Positions 1 through 9,467 are shown, counted from the stretch's first letter. The stretch is 64,000 nt of DNA from an uncultured Methylococcaceae bacterium (GCA_903928685.1 CAIYRS010000108.1:1-64000), one strand, 5' to 3'. The notes: generated by a model not told the origin, from the sequence alone. Translations and numbers: made by a program.

Positions 1-32
1 TCATGCTTCGACAAGCTCAGCACGAACGGTTT
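1..32. repeat. Partial dispersed repeat at window edge
   Basis: The first 30 bases carry the core CTTCGACAAGCTCAGCACGA. From memory, versions of this core are dispersed between genes in many proteobacterial genomes. Only part of the element lies inside the window and no second copy was found here, so the call rests on recognition of the core alone. Confidence 0.35.
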
Positions 33-75
33 AAGTCTCTGGTTCATATAATTTTTTCCTTAACTTAATGGCAGT

Positions 76-171
76 GACGCTCTGCGTGGGAATGCCGCCC
101 GCGACGCTCCAGCGTCGCCTTACGCAACGCTGGAGCGTTGCAGGATGCGTTACCACGCGGAGCGTGGGAAC
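76..171. repeat. Composite palindromic intergenic repeat (two hairpins inside an imperfect inverted repeat)
   Basis: Two back-to-back near-perfect palindromes are visible: GCGACGCT-CC-AGCGTCGC at 101-118 and GCAACGCT-GG-AGCGTTGC at 124-141. They are enclosed by an imperfect inverted repeat (CGCTCTGCGTGG at 78-89 against CCACGCGGAGCG at 153-164, one mismatch). Elements with the GTTCCCACGCTCCGCGTGG core are common intergenic repeats in many bacteria. It lies just downstream of the Uma2 gene and could act as a transcript-end hairpin for it. Confidence 0.65.
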
Positions 172-207
172 GATAAAAGATTACAGCCCATGGCAGGCGG
201 TGGTTAT

Positions 208-804
208 TTAAATCTGCTCTGCGGCTTGCTCACTCAAAAACGCCGCCACATCTTGGTTTTGCACACGTCGATAAATGTCTTCGACTGGCAGGGTTAAGGC
301 TATCGATTCAAAGGTGATGTCATCGCCCAAAAAATAATGCTTGGGCATCCAGCCTTCGCGTCTTCTCAACACGGTGACATCAGCAATATCTTGTTCAATA
401 AGGACATATTCCTGCAAACTGGGGAGATTGATGTAAGCCATGAATTTTAGCGTCTCATCTTTTTTCCGGGTTGAGCGTGACAAGACTTCGACAATCAGCA
501 CGGGCGTTTCGGTGTAATAAGGCTCGGATTCATCAAACTGGCAATCGACCATCACATCGGGATAGAAAAAGTTGTCTTTGACGCGCAATTTCATGTTCGA
601 ACCGAATGGCTCGCACGGGGCGTTTTCTAAATGATTACCAAATTTCCTATATACATTCTCTGCAATCCGTTCATGGTTAGCACTAACATCCGCCATAGCA
701 TAAACATAGCCGTCAATCAGCTCATGTTTGATTTGCCTTTCTAGCTCCTCTGCTAAATAGTCTTCCACGCTGATGAATTCGCTGGGTTTTAATACGGCTG
801 ACAT
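208..804 (-). CDS. Uma2 family (DUF820) putative endonuclease-fold protein
   Basis: This 198-residue protein matches the Uma2/DUF820 family, a PD-(D/E)XK-like restriction-endonuclease fold of unknown biological role that is often amplified in cyanobacteria and methylotrophs. Visible family features are the SVEDYLAEE start, HELIDGYVYAM, then YPDVMVDC and PVLIVEVLS, which supply the acidic and Glu residues of the putative nuclease site, followed by a KFMAYINLPSLQEYVLI block. A longer frame reaches 885, but its first 27 residues come from a decayed kinase fragment (see 878-1086). The ATG at 804 gives the usual MSAVLKP-type start. The gene stands alone, with no antitoxin-like or methylase partner. 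The family call is firm; no function can be assigned. Confidence 0.8.
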   Translation of the reverse strand: MSAVLKPSEFISVEDYLAEELERQIKHELIDGYVYAMADVSANHERIAENVYRKFGNHLENAPCEPFGSNMKLRVKDNFFYPDVMVDCQFDESEPYYTETPVLIVEVLSRSTRKKDETLKFMAYINLPSLQEYVLIEQDIADVTVLRRREGWMPKHYFLGDDITFESIALTLPVEDIYRRVQNQDVAAFLSEQAAEQI

Positions 805-877
805 GATTTTGCTCCAAGGCTGGGATGAAGCCATAAAATACAGGGATTTTATAGTGTCCCTGAAGTCCTTACCTATC

Positions 878-1086
878 TCATCCAAGCAAATCTATAACTA
901 CGTCAAACGCTGGTTAGTTTCATCAAAAAAACGGGCGACAATTCGTGTCATGGGATAAGTAGGCCGTTTTAACAGACTTAAGCAATGCCAATGTTCGTCG
1001 GTTTTTTGGGCTAGGATTACAGCGTTCAAGCAACGCTTCCAATAGGCAGGCAAACGCCCGCATTTCTAGTTGCTGTAGTGCTTACG
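878..1086 (-). pseudogene. Decayed fragment of the 3' end of an LRR-kinase gene
   Basis: About 205 bp here align by eye with 5785-6000, the last ~70 codons of the LRR protein kinase at 5783-7120. Shared blocks include CATCCAAGCAAATC, GGGCTAGGATT, AGGCAAACGCCCGCA and the final GCTGTAGTGCTT / GTTGCAGTGCTT stretch, on the same strand. The reading frame is not maintained, and no kinase or LRR part survives further right. It is therefore a relic of a second copy. The relic and the intact gene flank the 1334-residue RTX gene, which suggests a past duplication or insertion event. Confidence 0.75.
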
Positions 1087-1326
1087 TCCTACTTCGCTAA
1101 GTTTTCAATATGATGGCTTTGTGATTTTTCTTTTAGCTGTCAAGGCAAATCTGAAAAAAAATAGTAAATGTAAAGGTTCTGTCACAATTTTTATAGATAG
1201 TGGCGGCTTTTTGTTGTGCCTTCCAAAGTCGCAGCAATGAAGTCGCTAGGATTTTTGAGTAGCGATAACCGTTATTGCGCTTATTTTTAAATCTGTATTT
1301 CACTAACTATAAACAGGAGAAAAGTT

Positions 1327-4300
1327 ATGACTCAAACCACTGTCGATTTATCAACGTATGTCCGCGTAGGCCGTTACGATTTGCCAGAACCTACCCGTAC
1401 AGCCCATCCAGCTAACAGCTTGTTGGCGCAAGAAGTTTCAGCAGTCACTTACAATAAAGACACCGACACTTTGTTTGTGGTTGGCGACGGCGGTACATCT
1501 ATCGTGCAAGTCAGTAAAACTGGCGAGTTGATCGATTCCATGACTTTATCTCCAGGTTCAAGCCCACAAGGCACAGAGTTTTATGATCCAGAAGGCTTAA
1601 CTTATGTTGGTGGCGGCAAGTTTGTCATGACTGAAGAACGCGATCGCCAAGTGGTTTCATTCACTTACACGCCAAACACTGTATTGACACGCGCTGATGC
1701 CCAAACTGTTGATCTCGGCACGTTTGTGCAAAATATCGGCCTTGAAGGCATTACTTATGATCCGCAAACAGGCGGATTTATTTTAGTTAAAGAAAAACAA
1801 CCCGAAGGTATTTTCCAAACAGGCGTTGATTTTAATGCAGGCACAGCAACTAACGGTTCGGCAACAACAGTAAACTCAGTTGACTTGTTTGATCCAACGT
1901 TGACTAACTTGCTGGATTTTGCCGATGTTTTCGCCTTATCAAATTTGTCATTCTTAGCAGGACAAACAGATTCCAGCCATTTGTTAATTCTTAGCCAAGA
2001 ATCCGGCAAAATCATCAATGTTGACCGTTCAGGTAATGTTTACAGCTCATTAAGCATTCAAACCGATGCTGGCAATCCATTAGATGTTCCTGCCCAGCAG
2101 CATGAAGGCGTAACCATGGATAACAATGGTTATTTGTATGTGGTCAGCGAAAATGGCGGCGGCGATTTTGACCATCCACAACTGTGGGTTTACGCACCAT
2201 CAGCTTCTTTAAACCAAGCCCCCACTGCATTAGCATTAAACAACCAAACCGCTGCGATTTTGGAAAATACCAGCACCACCGTCCGTATTAAAGTAGCGGA
2301 TGTTGCTGTGACTGACGACGGTTTGGGTACTAACAACCTGACGTTGGCGGGTGCAGATGCTGCCTTCTTTGAAGTGGACAGCACTGGCTTGTACATCAAA
2401 GCAGGTACTGCGCTGGATTTCGAAACTAAGAGCAGCTACAGCGTTACCGTGAATGTCGACGACACTTCTGTGGGCAGCACGCCAGATGCCAGCGTTAACT
2501 TCACAATCTCTGTCACTGACATCATCAATGAAAACCCTGCTAAACCTGTTTTGTATATTTCTGAAGTCGCGCCTTGGGCTAGCGGCAACAGCACATTAGG
2601 TGCCGATTGGTTCGAAGTCACCAACTCCAGCTCATCAGCCATCAACATTACTGGCTGGAAAATGGATGACAACTCCAACTCTTTCGGTTCTTCTGTTGCA
2701 TTGAATGGCATCACTTCGATTGCTGCTGGCGAATCGGTGATCTTTATCGAAAAAAGCAGCACGTCGACTGCGGACTTTGCCACACTCTTTAAAACCCTTT
2801 GGTTTGGCGGTAACCCACCAGCTGGTTTACAAATCGGTACTTATACCGGTTCAGGCGTTGGCTTAAGCACTGGCGGCGATGCCGTTAACTTGTATAACAG
2901 TAGCGGTTTATTACAAGCCAATGTTACTTTTGGTGCTTCACCTGCAGGCCCAACTTTCCAAACTTTCAACAATGCTGCAGGCATTAATAATGGTGCGATC
3001 AGCCAATTGAGTGCTGTCGGTGTTAATGGTGGCAATGCTGCAGTAAATTCTGCTAGCGAAATTGGCTCACCTGGTACAGTCGGTAAATTGTTTATCTCTG
3101 AAGTTGCGCCGTGGTCTAGCAGCAACAGCCCAGTCGGTGCGGATTGGTTTGAAGTGACCAATTCAACTACCAGTGCGATAGACATTACTGGCTGGAAAAT
3201 GGATGACAACTCCGGTTCTTTTGCCGCTTCTGTCGCCCTTAGCGGTATCGCCAGCATTGCAGCAGGCGAGTCGGTAATCTTTATTGAAACTGCCAACTTA
3301 ACAGCAGCTAAAGAAGCTTTCTTAAACAACTGGTTCGGCGCAAACCGTCCTGCTGGCTTGCAAATTGGCAGCTACAACGGTTCAGGCGTTGGTTTGAGCA
3401 CTAGTGGTGATGCGGTCAACTTGTACAACGGTGCGGGCATATTGCAAGCCAGTGTCATTTTTGGTACTTCCCCTACAGGCACTTTCCCAACCTTTGACAA
3501 TACCGGTGCATTGAACAACACCACCATCTCAAACTTGAGTTCTGCGGGTGTTAATGATGCTTTCAATGCTGTCAACGATACCAAAGAAATTGGCTCACCT
3601 GGTGCAATCGCTGCAGTCAACAAAGCGCCTGTGGCTGGTGATGACAGCTTGACTAGCGTTGCTGAAAACTCTGGCGCACGCACCATTAGTTTTGCCAGCT
3701 TGCTTGCTAACGATTCTAAAGGCCCTGCTAACGAAAATGGCCAAACTTTGACCATCACCAGTGTAAGCAATGCTGTCGGCGGTGTAGTAACCATTGTCGG
3801 TACTGATGTGATCTTCACACCAGCTGCCAACTATTTCGGCCCAGCCAGCTTCGATTACACTGTGCGTGATAACGGTGTGACAAATGGTGTCAACAACTTC
3901 CTGAGCGATGTTGGTACCGTTAGCTTCACCATTACCCAAGTCAACTACGCACCAACAGTAGCAGTGACACAAGTGACTTCTTCACTTGCTGAAAATGCAG
4001 ATACCAGCAGCGCCATTAAAGTCGCTGATATTGTGATTTCAGATGATTCACTGGGCACAAACGTACTGAGCTTAAGCGGTGCCGATGCAGGCCAATTTGA
4101 AATTATCGGCAACGAGCTTTTCTTGAAAGCGGGTACAGTGTTGGATTATGAAACATTAACTAGCTTGAATGTGAGTGTGAACGTTGACGACGCAACTATC
4201 GGCACATCACCTGATAATTCGAAATCAGTGACTGTCGCCATCACCAATGTGGTCGGTATTTCGCCAGGTCTCTTGAGTGTAGCTATTCAAAACGGTACTG

Positions 4301-5331
4301 GTGAAGAAGACATACTAACTGGTAGTGGTCTCGCCAATACCTTGAATGGTCTGGGCGGTAACGATACTCTGATAGGTTGCAAAGGAAACGACACCCTAAA
4401 TGGTGGCAGTGGAAATGATACCTTCATTTATCAATTCAACGATGGTGCAGATACCATCGATGGCGGAGATGGTTTTGATACACTGAAAATTTTCGGTAAT
4501 AACAATGCCAATAAATTGGATGTTATTTTCAGTGGTAAATATCTTGCCATTACAAATATCCAAGGTAGTGCGCTTGTCAACGTTGAAGCAATTACAGCTG
4601 ATCTTTCTGGTGGCGTGGACACTTTAAGTTATGCGGGTAGCAACAACGCTGACGTTACAGTAAACCTTTCAACTGGACAAGCATCTGGATTTACTTCAAT
4701 TACTGATATTCAGAATGTTATCGGCGGTTCTGGTAACGATACCTTTACCGGCGATAGTTTTGTGAATAGATTTACAGGCGGTTTTGGTAATGATTACTAC
4801 TTTGTTAACAATAACGACGTTATCGTTGAAGGTGTTGGTTCTGGTATAGATTATGTATTTACTGACAGCAATAGTTTCTCATTGGCTAATAATGTTGAAA
4901 ACCTTATCTTTACTGGTACCGGGGATTTTGTTGTTACAGGTAATAATATCGCCAATATAATCAACGGCGGCAGCGGTAATGATACTATCAATACACTTCG
5001 TGGAAACGATGTTATCAATGGCGGCGCTGGTAATGACGTTATGGATGGCGGTTTAGGAAATGATACCTTTGGTTTTTATCAAGATGCCCTAGGTTTTGGC
5101 AATGATATTATCAAAGGTTTCGATGCCAACGCCGCTGGTGGACAGGATATGTTAGATATTACAGGTCTTCAGATATACGCTGATACTTTTGCATCTTCTG
5201 TCAGTATCACTAATAACGGTGTTGATACCTTGGTAACAATAGGTACAGATACTATCCAACTTATTGGCGTTAATGGTATTGGTGCAAATGCTATTACCCA
5301 GCAAGATTTCTTGTTGGCCACATACGGATAA
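1327..5331 (+). CDS. Large modular RTX protein: YjiK-like propeller, cadherin-like and duplicated lamin-tail domains
   Basis: This 1334-residue protein has no N-terminal signal peptide and a C-terminal block of Ca2+-binding GGxGNDxx nonapeptides (about residues 1005-1300), as expected for type I secretion. Residues ~20-290 resemble the SdiA-regulated/YjiK beta-propeller family (YDPEGLTYVG, HEGVTMD). A cadherin-like domain starts near 295 (NQAPTALAL), and two lamin-tail domains start at ~408 and ~587 (ISEVAPW, GADWFEVTN, ITGWKMDDNS). A tandem-95-type Ig domain starts at ~764 (NKAPVAGDDS) and a second cadherin-like domain at ~872. The start follows an AGGAG site at about 1315. No type I secretion ABC or membrane-fusion gene is nearby. 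It is probably a secreted or surface Ca2+-dependent adhesin or enzyme; the catalytic activity, if any, is unknown. Confidence 0.8.
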   Translation: MTQTTVDLSTYVRVGRYDLPEPTRTAHPANSLLAQEVSAVTYNKDTDTLFVVGDGGTSIVQVSKTGELIDSMTLSPGSSPQGTEFYDPEGLTYVGGGKFVMTEERDRQVVSFTYTPNTVLTRADAQTVDLGTFVQNIGLEGITYDPQTGGFILVKEKQPEGIFQTGVDFNAGTATNGSATTVNSVDLFDPTLTNLLDFADVFALSNLSFLAGQTDSSHLLILSQESGKIINVDRSGNVYSSLSIQTDAGNPLDVPAQQHEGVTMDNNGYLYVVSENGGGDFDHPQLWVYAPSASLNQAPTALALNNQTAAILENTSTTVRIKVADVAVTDDGLGTNNLTLAGADAAFFEVDSTGLYIKAGTALDFETKSSYSVTVNVDDTSVGSTPDASVNFTISVTDIINENPAKPVLYISEVAPWASGNSTLGADWFEVTNSSSSAINITGWKMDDNSNSFGSSVALNGITSIAAGESVIFIEKSSTSTADFATLFKTLWFGGNPPAGLQIGTYTGSGVGLSTGGDAVNLYNSSGLLQANVTFGASPAGPTFQTFNNAAGINNGAISQLSAVGVNGGNAAVNSASEIGSPGTVGKLFISEVAPWSSSNSPVGADWFEVTNSTTSAIDITGWKMDDNSGSFAASVALSGIASIAAGESVIFIETANLTAAKEAFLNNWFGANRPAGLQIGSYNGSGVGLSTSGDAVNLYNGAGILQASVIFGTSPTGTFPTFDNTGALNNTTISNLSSAGVNDAFNAVNDTKEIGSPGAIAAVNKAPVAGDDSLTSVAENSGARTISFASLLANDSKGPANENGQTLTITSVSNAVGGVVTIVGTDVIFTPAANYFGPASFDYTVRDNGVTNGVNNFLSDVGTVSFTITQVNYAPTVAVTQVTSSLAENADTSSAIKVADIVISDDSLGTNVLSLSGADAGQFEIIGNELFLKAGTVLDYETLTSLNVSVNVDDATIGTSPDNSKSVTVAITNVVGISPGLLSVAIQNGTGEEDILTGSGLANTLNGLGGNDTLIGCKGNDTLNGGSGNDTFIYQFNDGADTIDGGDGFDTLKIFGNNNANKLDVIFSGKYLAITNIQGSALVNVEAITADLSGGVDTLSYAGSNNADVTVNLSTGQASGFTSITDIQNVIGGSGNDTFTGDSFVNRFTGGFGNDYYFVNNNDVIVEGVGSGIDYVFTDSNSFSLANNVENLIFTGTGDFVVTGNNIANIINGGSGNDTINTLRGNDVINGGAGNDVMDGGLGNDTFGFYQDALGFGNDIIKGFDANAAGGQDMLDITGLQIYADTFASSVSITNNGVDTLVTIGTDTIQLIGVNGIGANAITQQDFLLATYG
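2551..3610 (+). repeat. Tandem internal duplication encoding two lamin-tail domains
   Basis: Two consecutive blocks of about 534 bp (starting near 2551 and near 3085) encode nearly parallel sequences. Shared landmarks in order are ISEVAPW, GADWFEVTNS, ITGWKMDDNS, GESVIFIE, PAGLQIG, GSGVGLST, GDAVNLYN and EIGSPG. Each unit is one lamin-tail domain of about 178 residues. The similarity persists at DNA level in the segments coding for SGVGLST and WKMDDNS, so the duplication is intragenic. Confidence 0.85.
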
Positions 5332-5467
5332 CAATTCTCAATTTTCCAGAGTAATCAGGCCTAGCTTGATTGCTTTGGGATATTAGGGGTGTTTATTTTG
5401 GATATATTTAGCTACGGATTGTTAAGTGGCTAATACCGTATTTAACCTATCGATGTTCTTCAAATCA

Positions 5468-5520
5468 CGCCAACTAATTCCCAAGCCTAAAGTTTGGGAA
5501 TTAGTTGGCGTATCTTTTTT
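5468..5520 (+). terminator. Strong Rho-independent terminator after the 1334-residue RTX gene
   Basis: A perfect 17-bp stem (5468-5484 with 5494-5510, core CCAACTAATTCCCAA) encloses a 9-base loop and is followed by TATCTTTTTT. It lies 137 bp beyond the stop at 5331. The rest of the 5332-5782 gap shows no gene. Confidence 0.85.
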
Positions 5521-5782
5521 GGGGGAGTGGGTTTTATTTGTAAGTTACCTTTAAAAAAGGTTATGACTTATTGCCAAAAGACTGTCACATCAAAATAGCT
5601 AATTTAGCGCGTTCGATGGGATAGTATTTGCTCACACTATCCTACAAAGTGAAGTGCATTGTTCGCGACTGCGCCCGCCCATTCTGTTAGTTGTTAAACA
5701 AGGTATTTCTATATACCGTTTGTAGCATATTCGGTAAACAGAAAATATTATCCGCATTGCCTCGGCTCGATTAACCCAATCC

Positions 5783-7120
5783 TCATCCAAGCAAATCCAA
5801 AACCGCCAGCAACCACTGGTTGATTTCATCAAAAAGCGGGCGGCAGGTTGTGTCATCGGACAAACAGGCTGTTTTTAGCGTATTAAGCAACGCCAGTGCT
5901 TGTGGGTTTTCAGGGCTAGGATTGCAGTGTTCAAGTAACTCTTCTAATAAGCAGGCAAACGCCCGCACTTCTAGCTGTTGCAGTGCTTCTGCTATGGCTT
6001 TGTCTTCGCTTGGGTAAAACGATGCAGCGCCGAAATCTCCTAATAGGGCGTGGCCTTGGTGGTCGCACAAAATATTATGTCCGTAGAGATCGCCGTGCAT
6101 GATGCCTTGCTTATGCAGGTGTTGGGCGACGGCGGCAATACCTTGAGCTATTTGCAGCACGACGGCTAAATCAAAATAGGTGTTTTCAGGGTAAGTATCG
6201 CGAGTGCAAGTGGCAAAGCTTGGCGGCCCGGCAAGGTTTTTCAGTTCTGGGTTAACCAATGCCATCACCAAGCCATTGGCGGCGGTTGGGTGTTCGCTTA
6301 GTTTGCCGAGTACGGCGATGAGGTTGGGGTGTTGTCCGGCTGCGATAGCGGCTGCCATTTCGCAATGCGGTAAGCCATCGCTAGTTACCGCGCCTTTGAA
6401 TAATTTCACCGCCACGTCAGCCGTGCTGTTATCGGCTTGCCGATAGCTGGCACGATGGATAATCCCCGACGCGCCTTCGCCTAAAGTCTGCTCAAGCGCT
6501 AAGCGTTGCCAAGCAATTTCGGCAATGGGCGTGGTGGTCAGTTTTTGGCGTTCTAATGCTGCCGAAAACGGATTGCCGGAATACGCCAGCCACGATAAGC
6601 GCGGCAATGACAACAGCCACGCGGGCAAGTGGTCGAGTTGGTTGGCGGCTATGCGGAGTAATTCCAGTTGTTTGCAGTTGCTGAGGGTTTCCGGCAATGT
6701 TTTCAGTTGGTTGCCCGCCAGTAGGAGTTTTTGCAGCTGGGTGCAAGCGCCGATTGCTTCGGGTACGGCTTCGATGGCATTGTCGGTCAGCGTCAGCCAG
6801 CGTAACTTTTTTGGTAGCGATTTAGCGGGAATTGTGCGGATGCGGTTGGCTTTGAAGCCGATCATACTTAGCTCAGGACAGCCGCCTAAAACCTCTGGCA
6901 ATTCGGTGAAGTTATTATCTGAGCAAAACAAGATACGCAGCTTTGTGAGTTGGGCGAAATCATCGGGGAGTTCTGACAGTTGATTGCCGGATAGGTCGAG
7001 AATTTCTAGGCTATCCGCTAATTGCATAATTTCAGAAGGAAATTGTGTTAATTGGCATGATAGTTTTAGCTGGCGAATGCCGATGAGTTCACCGGAACGG
7101 AGCTGGGCGAGTGTTTGCAT
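5783..7120 (-). CDS. Leucine-rich-repeat serine/threonine protein kinase
   Basis: This 445-residue protein has an N-terminal run of about eight LxxLxLxxNxLxxLP repeats (residues ~14-195; SLEILDLSGNQLSELP, KLLLAGNQLKTLP) followed by a Hanks-type kinase domain. The glycine loop GEGASG lies near 210, the ATP lysine is in VAVKLF, the catalytic loop HGDLYGHNIL is near 342 and the metal motif GDFGAA near 362. All core catalytic residues are therefore present. The frame opens earlier at a TTG (7189), but the ATG at 7120 gives the family-typical MQTLAQLRSGEL start. No membrane segment is seen, so it is probably cytoplasmic. Substrates are unknown. A decayed copy of its 3' end lies at 878-1086. Confidence 0.88.
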   Translation of the reverse strand: MQTLAQLRSGELIGIRQLKLSCQLTQFPSEIMQLADSLEILDLSGNQLSELPDDFAQLTKLRILFCSDNNFTELPEVLGGCPELSMIGFKANRIRTIPAKSLPKKLRWLTLTDNAIEAVPEAIGACTQLQKLLLAGNQLKTLPETLSNCKQLELLRIAANQLDHLPAWLLSLPRLSWLAYSGNPFSAALERQKLTTTPIAEIAWQRLALEQTLGEGASGIIHRASYRQADNSTADVAVKLFKGAVTSDGLPHCEMAAAIAAGQHPNLIAVLGKLSEHPTAANGLVMALVNPELKNLAGPPSFATCTRDTYPENTYFDLAVVLQIAQGIAAVAQHLHKQGIMHGDLYGHNILCDHQGHALLGDFGAASFYPSEDKAIAEALQQLEVRAFACLLEELLEHCNPSPENPQALALLNTLKTACLSDDTTCRPLFDEINQWLLAVLDLLG

Positions 7121-7313
7121 GGGGAATGGGTTTGCGGCAGGCGTTGTGGCGATTGGGCTATAGTAAAGCGAATTGGGATTATTTCCCAAGCGGCTTAGTT
7201 TTTTTGTGTTTATAAGTTTTGTAGTTGGATAGTTTTTGGGGATTGGGTCATAGCGTTGCTAAACTGCGATGCTAGGAAGTTGATGGTTATAACAACACGA
7301 ACTGGAGGCAATC

Positions 7314-9431
7314 TTGAGAATGAAAACAAACGACCCCGTATCATTAGTGGGTGAAGCTATACGGCGTAATGTCCTGTGGTTATTGGGTCTTGCTGCTTTA
7401 ATGGTTTTTTTTACAGTTGAAGCTAACGATTCCTTCTTAAATGCAATCGCTAGTGGCGTTGGAATAAATATTAAACAATTTTTAAACACAGAATTAGGCA
7501 TTGAATCTAAAAATAATGTTACAGGTAGAGCGATTCGCAAATTTCCTGTGAATAAAAGCATTGCCTCCCCCATTGCTCTTGACCTCAATGGCGACGGCTT
7601 GCAAACCAGCTCGTTGGGTGAAGGTGTTTTCTTTGATTATGACCATAATGGCTTTGCTGAGTATACGGGCTGGCTCAACCCCGAAGATGGGTTTTTGGTG
7701 CGCGATTTGAACAACAACGGCAAGATCGATAGTGGCCTGGAGTTATTCGGTTCAAATACCTTGCTTGCCAATGGGTACGCAGCTAACGGTTATATTGCCT
7801 TGGCAGCACTGGATAGCAATGGCGACGGGCAAGTCAACGCCCAAGACAATGCCTACTCTAGTCTGCGTATCTGGAAAGACATTTATGAAGACGGTGAAAG
7901 TAGAGCCGATGAGCTGTTTTCCTTAAGTGCTGTAGGCGTGCAAAGTTTGTCAACGGCCTACACTAATATTAGCCTGTCCGACCACGGCAACAACCTGTTA
8001 CAGGCAGGTACGTTTACCCATACCGACGGCAGCATAGGTAACAGTGCTGACATTTGGTTTCAAACCGATGACACTTTCAGCAACCCCACCAACCCCCTGC
8101 CAGAAACCGCCGCTGTCGCCGCACTTCCAAATGCGCGCGGCTACCGCAATGTTTACGACCTGCACCAAGCCATGCTCCATGATGCCAGTGGGCATTTACA
8201 AGCTGTGGTACAGCAGTTTGCCGACTCGCCAGCTTTAGAGCGCCGCACTTTGGTTGACGCAGTTATTTATGCGTGGGTGGGGGTGGATAATCTAGCGGTT
8301 GACAGCCGAGGGCCTAATATTGATGCGCGAAAATTGGCGACGTTTGAGGTTTTCACTGGGGGAGGTTTTCAACAGGCTTATGGTGCTGATGGCGATAGTA
8401 TTGGTAACCTCGGTCCGAATGCCGCGCAATACATTACAGGTTTGTTTGACGAGCTTGCTACAGAAACCTACCAAAAACTGATGGACAGTTATTTTACGCG
8501 CTTATTGGACACGGTAGATTTAGAATGGAATGACGCATCCAATCGGTTTGAAGGGGAGGTTGGTCAAACGGACATCGGATTGCAGCAGCTTTATAACCAA
8601 GGCAACAATGGCGTGGCAGAAATCATAGAGTTTGCCAATGTGCTTAAATTGAAAGATAGCTTAGACCAACAAATTCTGGGTAGCTTGCGTACTCATGGGG
8701 ATTTAGGCAGTGGTTTTGCCGGGTTGCTGGGCAGGCTGGGTAGTAATTTATACATGTTTACCCGTAATGATGGCGAGAAAGTCATTTACGGTAACGATAA
8801 CGAGTTCATCAACCAAGATATGCTGATTTTTGGCACAGGGATTGTCCCGTCAGATATTGCTTTTGTCCGTCGCGGTTACGATCTCATTTTGGAAGTTAAT
8901 GGTACAAACGGGCAAGTCGTTTTGCAGTCTTTTGGTTTGGAAGATAAAAACCGCATTGAGGCGGTTATGTTTGCGGATGGCACATTATGGGACAGTACGT
9001 ATTTGAACAATAAAGTGCCTGATGTGCCCGCTATTGGCGGTGAAGATAATGATTCGCTCTCAGCTTGGGTTGGTTTTGACAGCGTTCTTGTTGGTATGGG
9101 CGGTAATGATACGCTGATTGGTAAGGCAGGAAACGATACCTTGGATGGTGGTGAGGGTAATGACATTTTGCAGGGTGGTTTGGGTAATGATACGTACCTG
9201 TACAATTTAGGGGATGGTTTTGATGTTATTTCTGATTTTGGCAATAACGCCAATAATTTAGATACGATTATGTTTGGTGCAGGAATAACGGTGGCAGATA
9301 TTGTTATTGCACGGGTCAATTCTGATTTAGTCTTAAAAGTAAAGGGTACGAACGGGCAAATTATTTTGCAATCCTTTGAATGGGATGTCACTAAGCTTAA
9401 TGATGCGATTAAATTTTCAGATGGTAATTAA
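7314..9431 (+). CDS. RTX/FrpC-like calcium-binding protein with N-terminal membrane helix
   Basis: This 705-residue protein uses a TTG start, chosen because GGAGG at 7304-7308 lies five bases upstream; an in-frame ATG at 7320 is possible. A hydrophobic helix (NVLWLLGLAALMVFF, ~19-34) is followed by a series of Ca2+-loop motifs: DLNGDG 90-95, DYDHNG 108-113, DLNNNG 131-136 and DSNGDG 167-172. The central part (~200-490) resembles FrpC/iron-regulated-type proteins. Two haemolysin-type calcium-binding-related modules (ending LQSF...FADGT and LQSFEW...FSDG) bracket GGNDxLxG RTX repeats near 594-630. The C-terminal repeats imply type I secretion, but an N-terminal membrane helix is unusual for that route. 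The role is unknown. Confidence 0.78.
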   Translation: MRMKTNDPVSLVGEAIRRNVLWLLGLAALMVFFTVEANDSFLNAIASGVGINIKQFLNTELGIESKNNVTGRAIRKFPVNKSIASPIALDLNGDGLQTSSLGEGVFFDYDHNGFAEYTGWLNPEDGFLVRDLNNNGKIDSGLELFGSNTLLANGYAANGYIALAALDSNGDGQVNAQDNAYSSLRIWKDIYEDGESRADELFSLSAVGVQSLSTAYTNISLSDHGNNLLQAGTFTHTDGSIGNSADIWFQTDDTFSNPTNPLPETAAVAALPNARGYRNVYDLHQAMLHDASGHLQAVVQQFADSPALERRTLVDAVIYAWVGVDNLAVDSRGPNIDARKLATFEVFTGGGFQQAYGADGDSIGNLGPNAAQYITGLFDELATETYQKLMDSYFTRLLDTVDLEWNDASNRFEGEVGQTDIGLQQLYNQGNNGVAEIIEFANVLKLKDSLDQQILGSLRTHGDLGSGFAGLLGRLGSNLYMFTRNDGEKVIYGNDNEFINQDMLIFGTGIVPSDIAFVRRGYDLILEVNGTNGQVVLQSFGLEDKNRIEAVMFADGTLWDSTYLNNKVPDVPAIGGEDNDSLSAWVGFDSVLVGMGGNDTLIGKAGNDTLDGGEGNDILQGGLGNDTYLYNLGDGFDVISDFGNNANNLDTIMFGAGITVADIVIARVNSDLVLKVKGTNGQIILQSFEWDVTKLNDAIKFSDGN

Positions 9432-9467
9432 TTAGCTATAGAGCTGTGGGCAAGAGCATGAAAACCA

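Noticed and set aside
76-171. CRISPR-like array of palindromes
   Set aside because: The two palindromes are adjacent, unlike in sequence, and have no spacers. They are an intergenic composite hairpin.
804-885. Longer N-terminus of the Uma2 protein
   Set aside because: The extra 27 residues derive from the junction with the decayed kinase fragment. The ATG at 804 gives the family-typical start.
1180-1200. Possible PhoB half-site TCTGTCACAA upstream of the RTX gene
   Set aside because: It is a single half-site without an 11-bp partner, and a similar lone CTGTCAC occurs by chance near 5581.
2436-3830. Long antisense frames (up to 162 codons) within the 1334-residue RTX gene
   Set aside because: They mirror the repeated Ser/Thr/Val-rich coding sequence of the plus strand. 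They lack ribosome-binding sites and domain signatures, and recur at equivalent places in the two duplicated units.
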